In this document: piece after piece, positions 13,901 through 22,516 of the stretch
How the letters are laid out: each line of letters starts with the position of its first letter
Numbering within the stretch: position 1 is the first letter of the stretch
Assembly: GCF_016907955.1 (NCBI RefSeq)
Contig: NZ_JAFBCX010000014.1
Location: forward strand, 113,909 to 177,908
Source of the DNA: Lentzea nigeriaca
GTDB taxonomy: Bacteria; Actinomycetota; Actinomycetes; Mycobacteriales; Pseudonocardiaceae
DNA: 64,000 nucleotides
Direction of reading: 5' to 3'
Made by a program: the position numbers and the translations under genes
Notes under the pieces: generated by a model
Seen by the model: only the letters and a program-made list of their open reading frames with translations
Databases searched by the model: none
Told to the model about the DNA's origin: nothing

Positions 13901-15467
13901 GGGCCACCGCGCCGTCCCCGGCGGCGATCAACCGGGCGAGCGTCACGCGCTTGATCTTCCACGTCGACGTCCTGGGCAGGTCGTCGAACGCCCACTGCAG
14001 CGGTGCCGCCAGGGCGGGGAGATCGGCCGTCGCACGCTCCCAGCGCGTTGGTGCCAGCGGTGCGCCGGTGCGGGTGCACACCACGGGCACCGCGACGCCG
14101 TCCGCGCCGGGAACCACGACCACCTCGCGTAGTTCGTCCAGTCGGGACATCAGCACGTCCTCGATCCGCAGGTTGCTGTCCACGTCGTCGATCCGGTCGA
14201 TCTCGCGGTCGATCAGGTGCAGGCCGCCCCACCAGCTGCGGGAGCCCATGTCGCCCATGCGCCACCAGCGCCCGTTGAGCTGAGCGTCGAACCTGTCCTG
14301 GGCGCCCTGGTAGGTGAGGATGCGGCCGCGGGTGTGCGCCTCGATGTGCCCGACCGTCCCGCTCGGCACCGGCACACCGGCGTCGTCGGTGATCCTTACC
14401 CTGGTGAAACCGGGAAGGCCGATGCCCACCAGCCGTCCGTTGCCGCGCGCAGCACCTCGTGCGGTGAACACGCGTGCGGCCACCGGGCCGGTCTCGCTCT
14501 GGCCGTAGAGCTGCATGAGGTACTTGCCGCGCCGGCGTGACGCGCCGAGCAACCGCTGCACGGTGCGCGGGTGGATGGCGTCGAAGGTGCTGCCGAAGCA
14601 GCGGACGTTGCGCAGCGGTGCGCCGGGGGCGTCCGCGAGGTCCTCCCACAGCACGAACGTGTTGGGGTGCGTCTCGACGACACCCGGCTGCCACCGCGCC
14701 AGCAGCGGGCCGACCGAGGCCGGTTCGTGGTCCACCAGCAGGAGCAGTCGGCTGCCACCGGAGAGGAATGTGCCGAGCGCGTGGTAGAAGCGCGAGTGGA
14801 CGAACGACATGCAGAACGCCGCCGTCTCCCCGCGCAGGGGCACCGCCATGATCTTCTGCGGCACCAGCCTGTTCCACAGCGCCCGAGCGCAGTGCACGGC
14901 GAGCTTGGGCACGTCGGTGGTGCCGGAGCTGTGCGTGATCATCGCGGGCTCCTCGGGGTGCAGCCGGACCGGTTTCGCTCGTCCGGCCACCTCCAGGCCG
15001 TCGAGCGTGACGGCGCCGGGAAAGACCCCGGTGACGAGCACGCGCTTGCTGGTCAGCCCCGCGATGTCCGTGTGCGCCAGCCTTTCCAGCGTCACGTCGT
15101 CCGTGACCAGCAACGGCCGGTCGAGCCTGCTCAGCAGGATGCCGGCGGCGGTGGCGTCCAGGCCGGGGGACAGCAGGACGGGCACCGCGCCGATGAGGGA
15201 CACGGCGCACGCGAGCAGAGCGATGTCCGCGTTGTCGCGCTTGTGGATCGCGACGTGGCTCGCGGGCCTGACCCCGGCGGTCCACAGCTGGTCGGCCAGC
15301 CGGTCCACCAGGTCGGCGAGTGAGCGGTAGGTGTGGTTCAGTCCGGCGTCGGGTGCCACGTCCAGCGGACGGTCCAGGACGACCGGCACGGCTCCGTGCC
15401 GCGTCGCCGCCTCCCGGAACATCTGTCCGATGTAGAATCCGTTGCCGGAGAAGAGCTTTTGCCGCAC
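13893..15467 (-). CDS. AMP-dependent acyl/aryl ligase with atypical motifs
   Basis: 524 residues of the ANL superfamily. The A3 loop reads H-S-S-G-T-T-D-V-P-K, with aspartate where glycine is usual. A5 is Q-L-Y-G-Q-S-E-T-G-P and A7/A8 resembles W-W-R-M-G-D-M-G-S-R. The C-terminus P-R-T-S-T-W-K-I-K-R keeps the A10 lysine but has tryptophan for the usual glycine. It should adenylate a carboxylate and pass it to CoA or another acceptor. The GTG has AAGGAG upstream. The second ligase in this operon, so it may act on a different acid or on a product of the monooxygenase. Confidence 0.8.
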   Translation of the reverse strand: MRQKLFSGNGFYIGQMFREAATRHGAVPVVLDRPLDVAPDAGLNHTYRSLADLVDRLADQLWTAGVRPASHVAIHKRDNADIALLACAVSLIGAVPVLLSPGLDATAAGILLSRLDRPLLVTDDVTLERLAHTDIAGLTSKRVLVTGVFPGAVTLDGLEVAGRAKPVRLHPEEPAMITHSSGTTDVPKLAVHCARALWNRLVPQKIMAVPLRGETAAFCMSFVHSRFYHALGTFLSGGSRLLLLVDHEPASVGPLLARWQPGVVETHPNTFVLWEDLADAPGAPLRNVRCFGSTFDAIHPRTVQRLLGASRRRGKYLMQLYGQSETGPVAARVFTARGAARGNGRLVGIGLPGFTRVRITDDAGVPVPSGTVGHIEAHTRGRILTYQGAQDRFDAQLNGRWWRMGDMGSRSWWGGLHLIDREIDRIDDVDSNLRIEDVLMSRLDELREVVVVPGADGVAVPVVCTRTGAPLAPTRWERATADLPALAAPLQWAFDDLPRTSTWKIKRVTLARLIAAGDGAVAHA

Positions 15468-15477
15468 GGGAAACTCC

Positions 15478-16977
15478 TTACCAGGATCCGGTGCGCACGA
15501 CGTGCCGGCGCAACTTGCCGGTGGCGGTCCTCGGCAGCTGCGGCACCAGCCGCACGGTGCGCGGAACCTTGAACGAGGGAAGCCGGGACCGGGTCCAGGT
15601 GATCAGTTCGTCCTCGAGCCCCGGTGTGTCCTGCGCGGGAACGACGAACGCACGCAGCCGTGACGCGTCGTGCTGGTCGAGCACCGCGGCCACGGCGGCC
15701 TCGCGCACCAGCGGATGCGCCGCCAGCACGCGCTCGATCTCCAGTGGTGACAGGGAGATCCCGCCGACCATCTCCATGTCGTCGGTGCGGCCGAGGTGGC
15801 TCAGCGTGCCGTCGTGGTTCTGCCGCACCCGGTCGTGGGTCGTCAGCCAGCCGTCGACCAGCGTGCTCCCGGTGAGCCCGGGTTGGTTGAGGTAGTGGGA
15901 GAACAACGTCGGTCCGCGCACCCACAACTCGCCCTCGTCGACCGGGAAGCCCTGCTCGTCGCGCACCTGGACCTCCCAGCCGGGCACAGGACGGCCCAGC
16001 GTGCCGGGCGTGTTGTCGCCGATCCCGTTGGCGCAGAAGGCATGCCCGGCCTCGGTGGAGCCGATCTGATCGAGCACCTCGATGCCCAGCTCGTCGCGCA
16101 GCAGTGCGCCGAGCGGCTCCGGCATCGGTTCGCCCGCGGACACCGCGGCGCGCAAGGAAGTCAGCTTCGTCGACGCCAGTGCCGCGTAGGAGGAGGGCAC
16201 CGAGTAGAGGAGATTCACCCGGTGCCGGACGGTCAGCTCGGCGATTTCCTCCGCGCACGGCCGGTGCGGTGTGAGGACCGCGGACGAGCCCGAGTGCAGC
16301 GGGAACACCAGCGCGTTGCCGAACCCGTAGGCCCAGAACATCTTCGACACCGAGAGGGCGACGTCGCCGATGCCGATGCGCAGGACGTCACGTCCCACCG
16401 ACGTGCCGTACAGCGCGAGGTCCTTGTGCGCGTGGACGACGCCTTTCGGCTGGCCGGTGGTGCCGGACGTGTACTGCACGTAGAGCGGGCTCGTCGGGGC
16501 GACGTCGGCGGCGGGTCCTGGCGCGGTCGTCCAGGCCTGGTCGAGCAGGTGGTCGACGTCGATCCAGTTCGGGAACCGTTCCTCCAGGGCCGCGTCCGTC
16601 ACGCAGGCGCTGGCGTCGCAGTCCGCCAGCAGCAGGTGGTGGTCGGCCGCGGTGAGTTCGGGGTTCGCCAGCACGGCCACCGCGCCGAGGCGGGCGATCG
16701 CGAGGAACGCCACGACCCACGCCGGGCCGTCCGGGGCGGCCAGCAGCACGTGGTCGTCGGGCCTGATTCCCCTGTCGTGCAGGACTTTGGCGGCTCTGGC
16801 TGCCAGGTCGTGGATTTGGCCGTGCCGCCACACCTCGTCGCCGATCAGGTAGGCGGGGCGGGACGACCAGCCGGCGCGGTCGGCATGCCTCGCCAGGGTC
16901 AGGGCCGCGTTGCGGGATCGGGCGGTCGGCCGGTGTGCGGCTGGGTGGTGCGGGGCCGGAGTGTGGAGGTTGTTCAT
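15478..16977 (-). CDS. Benzoate-CoA-ligase-type AMP-binding enzyme
   Basis: 499 residues. A3 is Y-T-S-G-T-T-G-Q-P-K-G; F-W-A-Y-G-F-G-N-A-L-V-F-P-L is typical of benzoate/4-hydroxybenzoate-CoA ligases; then G-S-T-E-A-G-H and a C-terminal T-A-T-G-K-L-R-R with the catalytic lysine. Activation of an aromatic acid is expected, and PABA made by the neighbouring enzymes is the best guess. The ATG overlaps the PabAB stop (ATGA), giving tight coupling. No acyl carrier protein or condensing enzyme is nearby, so the product must be used by genes elsewhere or released as CoA thioester. Confidence 0.85.
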   Translation of the reverse strand: MNNLHTPAPHHPAAHRPTARSRNAALTLARHADRAGWSSRPAYLIGDEVWRHGQIHDLAARAAKVLHDRGIRPDDHVLLAAPDGPAWVVAFLAIARLGAVAVLANPELTAADHHLLLADCDASACVTDAALEERFPNWIDVDHLLDQAWTTAPGPAADVAPTSPLYVQYTSGTTGQPKGVVHAHKDLALYGTSVGRDVLRIGIGDVALSVSKMFWAYGFGNALVFPLHSGSSAVLTPHRPCAEEIAELTVRHRVNLLYSVPSSYAALASTKLTSLRAAVSAGEPMPEPLGALLRDELGIEVLDQIGSTEAGHAFCANGIGDNTPGTLGRPVPGWEVQVRDEQGFPVDEGELWVRGPTLFSHYLNQPGLTGSTLVDGWLTTHDRVRQNHDGTLSHLGRTDDMEMVGGISLSPLEIERVLAAHPLVREAAVAAVLDQHDASRLRAFVVPAQDTPGLEDELITWTRSRLPSFKVPRTVRLVPQLPRTATGKLRRHVVRTGSW

Positions 16978-19163
16978 CAGCCCGCCTCCACCTCTGCCGT
17001 GCGCGTGACGGCACGGCGGCGGCGTGCGTGCCTGCCCCGCCGGTGGGCGCGTGGCTCCGCGGACAGCACGGCGGCCGGTCGGTGTGCGCCGGAGCTCCAG
17101 TACGCCCGCATCGGCGCGGCCAGTTTGAGCAGCATCTCCTGGTACTCCGCCTCGGGGTCGGAGGCCAGCACGATCGCGCCGCCCGCGCCGATGCGCACCC
17201 GTCCGGCCGCGAAGACCGCGGCGCGGATGACGATGCTCAGATCGGCGGATCCGTTGCAGCTCAAGAAACCCAGTGCGCCGGAGTACACGCCGCGGGCGGT
17301 CGGCTCCAGGTCGTCGATGATCTCCATCGTGCGTTCCTTGGGGGCACCGGTCATCGATCCGCCGGGGAAGCACGCCCGCACGCAGTCCAGCGCGTCGAGG
17401 CCCGGCTTCAGGTCGCCCCGGACGGTCGAGACGAGCTGGTGCACGGTTCGGTACGTGCGGGTGCCCATCAGCTCAGGCACCTGCACGGTGCCCACCTGGC
17501 ACACGCGGCTCAGGTCGTTGCGCAGCAGGTCGACGATCATGAGGTTCTCCGCGCGGGTCTTCGGGTCCTCGGCGAGTGCGTCGCGCAGACCCGTGTCCTG
17601 CTCGGGGGTTGTGCCGCGGGCGGCCGTGCCTTTGATCGGTTCGGCCTGCACGACGCCGTCGGGGCTGACGCGCAGGAACCGCTCCGGCGACGAACTGGCC
17701 ACATCGACCTCGCCGAAGCGCAGGTAGGCGGAGTACGGGGCCGGGTTCACCCTGCGCAGCACGCGGTAGTAGTCGGCCGACGTGCACGTCGCGGGCAGTT
17801 CCACCGCCGTCGTCAGGCAGATCTCGTAGCTCTCGCCCGCACGCAGTTGTTCCTGGCACGCAACGACGTCGAGGAGGTAGTCGGTTCCGGAGCGCATCAG
17901 CCAGCGCTCGGTGATCTCGACGGCGTCGTCCGCCTCCGGCCACGACCGGACGGGCGGGGTCTCGTGCGACGACAGCGAGGAGAGGAAGTCGGCCGTGGCG
18001 TCGAGCCAGGCATTGGCTTCCTTGGTGGACGAAGGCGTGTCCTCGGCCAGACACAGCAGATGTGTTGTGTGCTCCTGATGGTCGATGACGATGACACGGT
18101 CGGCGAACAACCACGCCGCGTCCGGGGTGGGACTGCGGTGGGCGGCTTTGCCTCCTAGAGTTGCCTTGAGCTCGTAGCCGAAGTAGCCGACCCACCCGCA
18201 GGTGAAGTCGAACGGCAGGTCGGGTTGCTCGTGTGCGCGCTCGGCCAGGCCGCGCCGCAGGTAGGTGAAGATGTCGTCGCGCTGCTTGGTCGTGGTCCGG
18301 CCGGGGCGTTCCGCGGTGATCACGCCCGTGCCCACGTCGTAGCTGCAGTACTCGGCGAGCGGGCCGGTGTCGTCGCCCAGGTACGAAAACCGCGCGCCGC
18401 GCTCGCTTGCTCCGGCGCCGTCCAGCCAGAACGCGCGGTCCGACGCCGAGTGCAGCTCCGCGAACACCTGCTCGGGATCGAGGACTCCGCGGTACACGGC
18501 GGTGTGCAGGCGATGGCCGGTGTGCTGAACAGGTTTGGTCTCGATGGGAGGCGACGGTTTCAGACGCACGGTGACGGACGGGCGGGCCACTTCGGACAGT
18601 CGGCGGAAGTTGGCCAGCAGCCGCGTTCCCCACTCGGTCAGGATCGACTCGGGGTGGAACTGCACGCCCCAGCGCGGCCGGGACCGATGTCGAAGCCCCA
18701 TCAGCACACCGTCCTCGGCCCACGCGGTGGCCTCCAGTTCGGGCGGCAGCGGTTCGGGCACGTACAGCGAGTGGTAGCGCACGGCGGTGAACCCCTGAGG
18801 GATGCCGTCGAACAGATCACGGCCGTCGTGCGTGACCACAGTCGGGTGGCCGTGGCGGGCCTTGGGCGCCAACGCCACCCGTGCTCCCGCCTGGAACCCC
18901 AGCCCCTGATGACCGAGGCACACCCCGAGCACCGGCAGCACGTCCTGGCCGAGGAACCTGGTCGCCCCGGCGAGGTCCCGGCTCCTGCCCGGCCGTCCGG
19001 GGCCGGGCGAGATCACCACGTTGTCCACCTCGTCGAACGACAACCTCAGCAGTTCCGGGTCGTCGTTGCTCAGCACGAGCGGGTCTTGCCCGTTCACGCT
19101 CGCGACGAGGTGGAACAGGTTGTAGGTGTACGAGTCGTGGTTGTCGATCAGGAGTGTTCGCAC
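16977..19163 (-). CDS. pabAB: Fused aminodeoxychorismate synthase (PabA-PabB)
   Basis: 728 residues. The N-terminal glutamine amidotransferase (about 1-190) has G-V-C-L-G-H-Q-G with the nucleophilic cysteine and a late H-P-E-S. The C-terminal chorismate-binding domain (about 225-700) has P-I-K-G-T-A and F-P-G-G-S-M-T-G-A-P-K. The P-I-K-G-T lysine separates aminodeoxychorismate from anthranilate synthases. It makes 4-amino-4-deoxychorismate from chorismate and glutamine. The fused form is common in antibiotic pathways such as those of candicidin and chloramphenicol. A GTG with CCGGAG upstream is the start. The C-terminal ~30 residues are arginine-rich and probably unstructured. Confidence 0.93.
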   Translation of the reverse strand: MRTLLIDNHDSYTYNLFHLVASVNGQDPLVLSNDDPELLRLSFDEVDNVVISPGPGRPGRSRDLAGATRFLGQDVLPVLGVCLGHQGLGFQAGARVALAPKARHGHPTVVTHDGRDLFDGIPQGFTAVRYHSLYVPEPLPPELEATAWAEDGVLMGLRHRSRPRWGVQFHPESILTEWGTRLLANFRRLSEVARPSVTVRLKPSPPIETKPVQHTGHRLHTAVYRGVLDPEQVFAELHSASDRAFWLDGAGASERGARFSYLGDDTGPLAEYCSYDVGTGVITAERPGRTTTKQRDDIFTYLRRGLAERAHEQPDLPFDFTCGWVGYFGYELKATLGGKAAHRSPTPDAAWLFADRVIVIDHQEHTTHLLCLAEDTPSSTKEANAWLDATADFLSSLSSHETPPVRSWPEADDAVEITERWLMRSGTDYLLDVVACQEQLRAGESYEICLTTAVELPATCTSADYYRVLRRVNPAPYSAYLRFGEVDVASSSPERFLRVSPDGVVQAEPIKGTAARGTTPEQDTGLRDALAEDPKTRAENLMIVDLLRNDLSRVCQVGTVQVPELMGTRTYRTVHQLVSTVRGDLKPGLDALDCVRACFPGGSMTGAPKERTMEIIDDLEPTARGVYSGALGFLSCNGSADLSIVIRAAVFAAGRVRIGAGGAIVLASDPEAEYQEMLLKLAAPMRAYWSSGAHRPAAVLSAEPRAHRRGRHARRRRAVTRTAEVEAG

Positions 19164-19179
19164 TGAATACGCTCCGGGG

Positions 19180-19818
19180 TCAGCGGCGACGCGCGTGGGT
19201 CGCCGAGGCGGCGTGGTCTGGCAGCGATGCGCTGGGTGTCTTCGACGTCGGGACGTCAGCCCAGTCGGCGTCCGGCCTGGCACTGCTCGGCGCCTCGGTG
19301 CTCCCGCGCAGCCACGGGCCGAGCACCCTCATCACCTGCGGCATGAGCACCCAGGTCATCAGGCCCGTCACGCACACGCACAGGACCAACGTGCGCACCA
19401 ACAGCGGCAGGCCCGTCACGCGCGGGATGACGGTGACGTTGACCAGCAAGACCGCGGGGAACACGCCGATCAACGTCACCAGCGCCGTCTTCCATCGCGG
19501 TGGAGGGCTCGGCGGTGCCTGTGCGGCGGGTCGTGGTGGCGGCTGCTCGACTCGGGTGGAGAAGCGCCCGACGTACTCGCGCCACGTCGCGTGAGACCGG
19601 GAGCGATCCCACTCCTCGGCGCTCTCCGCGCTGTCGAACCAGCAGATGACCAGCCAGGTCGCCGAATCGCCCGATGCTTTCTCCATTCTGCTGTCGAGAT
19701 AGCCCTGTGATCTGGAAGCCGCGCTGAGCAGTCCTTTTACCGACGTGGTGAAACTCGCCATCCGGCCAGGTGTCACCCGGTGCGTACTGACAACCGCACA
19801 TGCTTTTTCGTCGGGCAT
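19180..19818 (-). CDS. ABM-domain membrane protein
   Basis: About 212 residues. An N-terminal antibiotic-biosynthesis-monooxygenase-like ferredoxin fold (about 1-90) contains V-V-S-T-H-R-V-T-P-G and a W-R-E-Y-V-G-R-F end. A proline-rich linker follows, then two membrane helices (about 110-130 and 140-162) and a charged tail. Cofactor-free ABM proteins oxidise polyketide aromatics or act as small enzymes; the membrane anchor is unusual. The ATG at 19818 is preferred to one at 19851 because GGGAGG lies upstream. It may be the first gene of the PABA operon, 16 bp before pabAB. Confidence 0.65.
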   Translation of the reverse strand: MPDEKACAVVSTHRVTPGRMASFTTSVKGLLSAASRSQGYLDSRMEKASGDSATWLVICWFDSAESAEEWDRSRSHATWREYVGRFSTRVEQPPPRPAAQAPPSPPPRWKTALVTLIGVFPAVLLVNVTVIPRVTGLPLLVRTLVLCVCVTGLMTWVLMPQVMRVLGPWLRGSTEAPSSARPDADWADVPTSKTPSASLPDHAASATHARRR

Positions 19819-20182
19819 TGGACCAAATGCCTCCCAGCTGGAAAGCGGCATACACGGATTGATACGGGTGCATGGGAGGGCGGGTTCAACCGAAGTTGTG
19901 AACGTTAAACCTCACGCCGAGCACACATCGGTGGGCGCAGTATCGGCAGCCCGCGTGCTGGTGCACACGCTCAGTAGCGATCCGGCATCCGTTCGGGTCC
20001 TGTTCCGGAAACGCGGTAAATCAATTTCGGACGAATGCAGTCCGGCCGTGATCGAACTGGCGACGAGGGGTTTGGAGAATATGTGCCGAACGTCGCTTAT
20101 CGGCCCGTGGATGTGCGACCACATGCGGGGCAACACGAGGATCCCCGGCACCTGGTGACCGCGGCTTCCGTACGCTGGGGCC
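19819..20182. other. Intergenic region upstream of the PABA operon
   Basis: Roughly 360 bp between divergent starts, visibly lower in GC than its flanks. I see no convincing gene: a 79-codon minus-strand frame (19912-20151) lacks actinobacterial codon bias and an SD. It most likely carries the promoters of the PABA operon (minus) and the acetyltransferase (plus), with possible regulator sites. No clear palindrome was found. Confidence 0.4.
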
Positions 20183-20719
20183 GTGCGCTCTGACTCGCTG
20201 CCGGTCTTCCGGAGGTTCGACCCCGACAGCGAGGGTGCTGCCCTCGCCGACTTCCTCGCCGGCGATGTCTGGCCGTTCCACGCGATCTCGCAAGTGGACC
20301 GGTCCGACGTGTACCGCCCCGTCGAGGAAGGCCTCTACGACAACACGTACTGGATCGAGGTCGACGGGGAACGGGCCGGGATCGTCCGGCTCTTCGACCT
20401 CGACGACGACACGCCCATGTTCGACCTGAGGATCAGCGCCCCGCACCGCGGGAAGGGCCTCGGCCGGGCGGCCGTGCAATGGCTCACCGACCTGTTGTTC
20501 GGCGAGTACCCGCACGTCGAGCGCATCGAAGGCACGACCAGACAGGACAACCTGGCGATGCGGCGCGTGTTCCGGCGCTGCGGCTACGTCAAGGAAGCGC
20601 ACTACCGGAGGGGGTGGCCGGACGCGTCGGGGCACCGGTACGACTCCGTGAGCTACGCGATCATCCGGCACGACTGGCAGACTGGCGAAACCACCGTGCC
20701 GGATTTTCACGACGAATAG
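20183..20719 (+). CDS. GNAT-family N-acetyltransferase
   Basis: 178 residues. The acetyl-CoA pyrophosphate-binding motif A appears as S-A-P-H-R-G-K-G-L-G-R-A-A-V, with later T-R-Q-D-N-L-A-M-R-R-V-F-R-R-C-G-Y typical of RimJ/RimL-like members. It transfers acetyl from acetyl-CoA to an amine; the substrate is unknown. GTG start; stands alone between the PABA operon promoter region and a convergent DivIVA-like gene. Confidence 0.85.
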   Translation: MRSDSLPVFRRFDPDSEGAALADFLAGDVWPFHAISQVDRSDVYRPVEEGLYDNTYWIEVDGERAGIVRLFDLDDDTPMFDLRISAPHRGKGLGRAAVQWLTDLLFGEYPHVERIEGTTRQDNLAMRRVFRRCGYVKEAHYRRGWPDASGHRYDSVSYAIIRHDWQTGETTVPDFHDE

Positions 20720-20733
20720 CCGGAGCCGGGCTC

Positions 20734-21285
20734 CTAATCGATCTTGGCGCTCTGCACCTTGGCCTCCGCGATGATCCGCTCGGCCTCGTCCAGCGCCACG
20801 TTGCGCAGTTCCGCGAGGGCTCGCATCGCTTCCGCGCGGCGAGCCGACATGGCGAGCCGGAAGTCCTCGCGGATCTCCTCGCGCTTGGCCGCCGCCTCCT
20901 CGTCGAGCCTGCGGGCGCGTTGCTCCGCCTCGCCGACGATCATCAACGCCTTCAGCTGCGCGTCCCTGATGACCTCTCGGCGCTCTTCCTCGGCCAGGGC
21001 GACCATGCGGGCGAGCCGTTCCGGCAAGCCCTTCGGGTCGATCGGGGTCAGGCAGATGCGGTGCAGGCCGTCCTGCAGGGCGGCGTTCTCCTCCTGGACC
21101 GACATCAACCTGGCGGCCAGGGTGTCGGCACGGGCTTCTGACGCGTCCCGGTCCGCAGTCACCAGGCGAAGCTCGGCCTCCAGTTCGGCGACGTAGTCGT
21201 CCACCTCGTCGCGGTCGTAGCCGCGCCACCTCAGCCCGAACCACGTGCGCAGCGGTACGAGCTCAGTCCTGCTCTCCACACTCAC
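20734..21285 (-). CDS. DivIVA-domain coiled-coil protein
   Basis: 183 residues. The N-terminus W-F-G-L-R-W-R-G-Y-D-R-D-E-V-D-D-Y-V is the DivIVA/Wag31 lipid-binding signature (G-Y-x-x-x-E-V-D). The rest is continuous heptad-rich helix. DivIVA proteins mark curved membrane and recruit polar-growth or division machinery; this one is shorter than Wag31 and probably a paralogue with a specialised role. GGAGA precedes the GTG. It converges with the acetyltransferase 14 bp away. Confidence 0.8.
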   Translation of the reverse strand: MSVESRTELVPLRTWFGLRWRGYDRDEVDDYVAELEAELRLVTADRDASEARADTLAARLMSVQEENAALQDGLHRICLTPIDPKGLPERLARMVALAEEERREVIRDAQLKALMIVGEAEQRARRLDEEAAAKREEIREDFRLAMSARRAEAMRALAELRNVALDEAERIIAEAKVQSAKID

Positions 21286-21375
21286 TTGCCGTCTCCTCTG
21301 CCTCCCGCGAGTCAGTCTTGACAGGGTGTACGTACCAGGTGCGGCATCGGTTCTAATGGGTTCACCAGGCACAAT

Positions 21376-21747
21376 GTGTGCGTGAACAACAAACTGTGCC
21401 CCTGTGGTACCGGTCAGTCCTATGTGGACTGTTGCGGTGCGCTGCACTCGGGAGCCCGCACCGCGGCCACCGCCGAGCAGCTGATGCGTTCGCGCTACAG
21501 CGCTTTCGCGGTGTCCGACGAGGACTACCTGCTGAGGACGTGGGCCGCGAAACACCGTCCCGCGAGCGCGGGGATCGACGCGACCGACCGCTGGTTGAAG
21601 CTCGAGATACTGGCGACCGAGAACGGCGGGCTGCTCCAGAACGAGGGTGTGGTCGAATTCCGCGCGCACTACGTCGGGGGCGTCGTGCACGAACGGAGCC
21701 GGTTCATCAGAGAGAACGGCCAGTGGGTCTACGCGGAGGCGCTGTGA
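21376..21747 (+). CDS. YchJ-family protein with SEC-C motif
   Basis: 123 residues. The N-terminus C-P-C-G-T-G-Q-S-Y-V-D-C-C-G is the SEC-C zinc-binding motif; A-E-Q-L-M-R-S-R-Y-S-A-F-A is the YchJ (UPF0225) signature, followed by an NTF2-like fold. Function unknown. The start may be GTG 21376 or GTG 21382. It overlaps the next gene by 4 bp (GTGA). Confidence 0.85.
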   Translation: MCVNNKLCPCGTGQSYVDCCGALHSGARTAATAEQLMRSRYSAFAVSDEDYLLRTWAAKHRPASAGIDATDRWLKLEILATENGGLLQNEGVVEFRAHYVGGVVHERSRFIRENGQWVYAEAL

Positions 21748-22412
21748 AGGTCGAAAGCCGGTTCAACGGCCCGCCCGGGATGGGCAACGGCGGCTACTCG
21801 GCCGGTCTGCTCGCGGCGCACGTCGGCTCGCCGGTCGTGAGTGTCCGGTTGCGCAAGCCGGTGCCGCTCGACCGCGAGATGGAGGTCCGCGGCGGTGAGC
21901 TCTACGACGGCGACACGCTGATCGCGTCCGCCGAGCCGGCCGAGCTCGACCTCGACGTGCCCGCCGCTCCGACGCTGGAGGAGGCGCGGGCGGCCGCCGC
22001 GAAGGTGCCGTGGCGCGACAAGCACCCGTTCCCGACGTGCTTCGGGTGCGGTCCCGGCCGGGAGGACGGCATCGCCGCGCTGCTCGGCCCATTGGACGGC
22101 CGGAAGGAGTGGGCGGGCGTCTGGCGGCCGGCGGACGTGCTGCCGAACGACGGGACGAACGTCCTGCCGGAGATCGTCTGGGCGGCGTTGGACTGCCCTT
22201 CGGCACAGCCCGTAGCGCCCGACGGTGGTCCGGCGTTCGTGCTCGGCACTTTTGTCGCCCGAGTGGAGCAGCCGGTGGAACTGGGCGTGGACCACTTGCT
22301 CCTCGCGTGGGAACTTGGCCGGGAAGGTCGCAAGGCCTACTCGGCATCAGCGATCATCGGCCCTCACGGTGTGTGCGGACGAGCGCAGGCCGTGTGGGTA
22401 TCAATCGGATGA
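21744..22412 (+). CDS. Hypothetical protein, possible hotdog-fold thioesterase-like
   Basis: 222 residues. The start G-P-P-G-M-G-N-G-G-Y-S-A-G-L-L-A resembles the N-terminus of acyl-CoA thioesterase/PaaI-like hotdog proteins. F-P-T-C-F-G-C-G-P contains a conserved-looking C-x2-C. The second half would be the other hotdog repeat. No catalytic residue can be named with confidence. Translationally coupled to the YchJ gene. Treat the thioesterase reading as tentative. Confidence 0.6.
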   Translation: MKVESRFNGPPGMGNGGYSAGLLAAHVGSPVVSVRLRKPVPLDREMEVRGGELYDGDTLIASAEPAELDLDVPAAPTLEEARAAAAKVPWRDKHPFPTCFGCGPGREDGIAALLGPLDGRKEWAGVWRPADVLPNDGTNVLPEIVWAALDCPSAQPVAPDGGPAFVLGTFVARVEQPVELGVDHLLLAWELGREGRKAYSASAIIGPHGVCGRAQAVWVSIG

Positions 22413-22516
22413 GATCAAATAACCCGACTGGGTGACACGAGTGCGCCGCGTCTTGGTAGCGTGCACGACCGTTGCCCGATTAAGCCGAAAGGGCGAGTGA
22501 ACGGGATGGCACGGAG

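Noticed and set aside
19912..20151. A 79-codon minus-strand frame in the gap before the PABA operon
   Set aside because: No SD, codon use unlike its neighbours and no recognised motif; the region is better read as promoter DNA.
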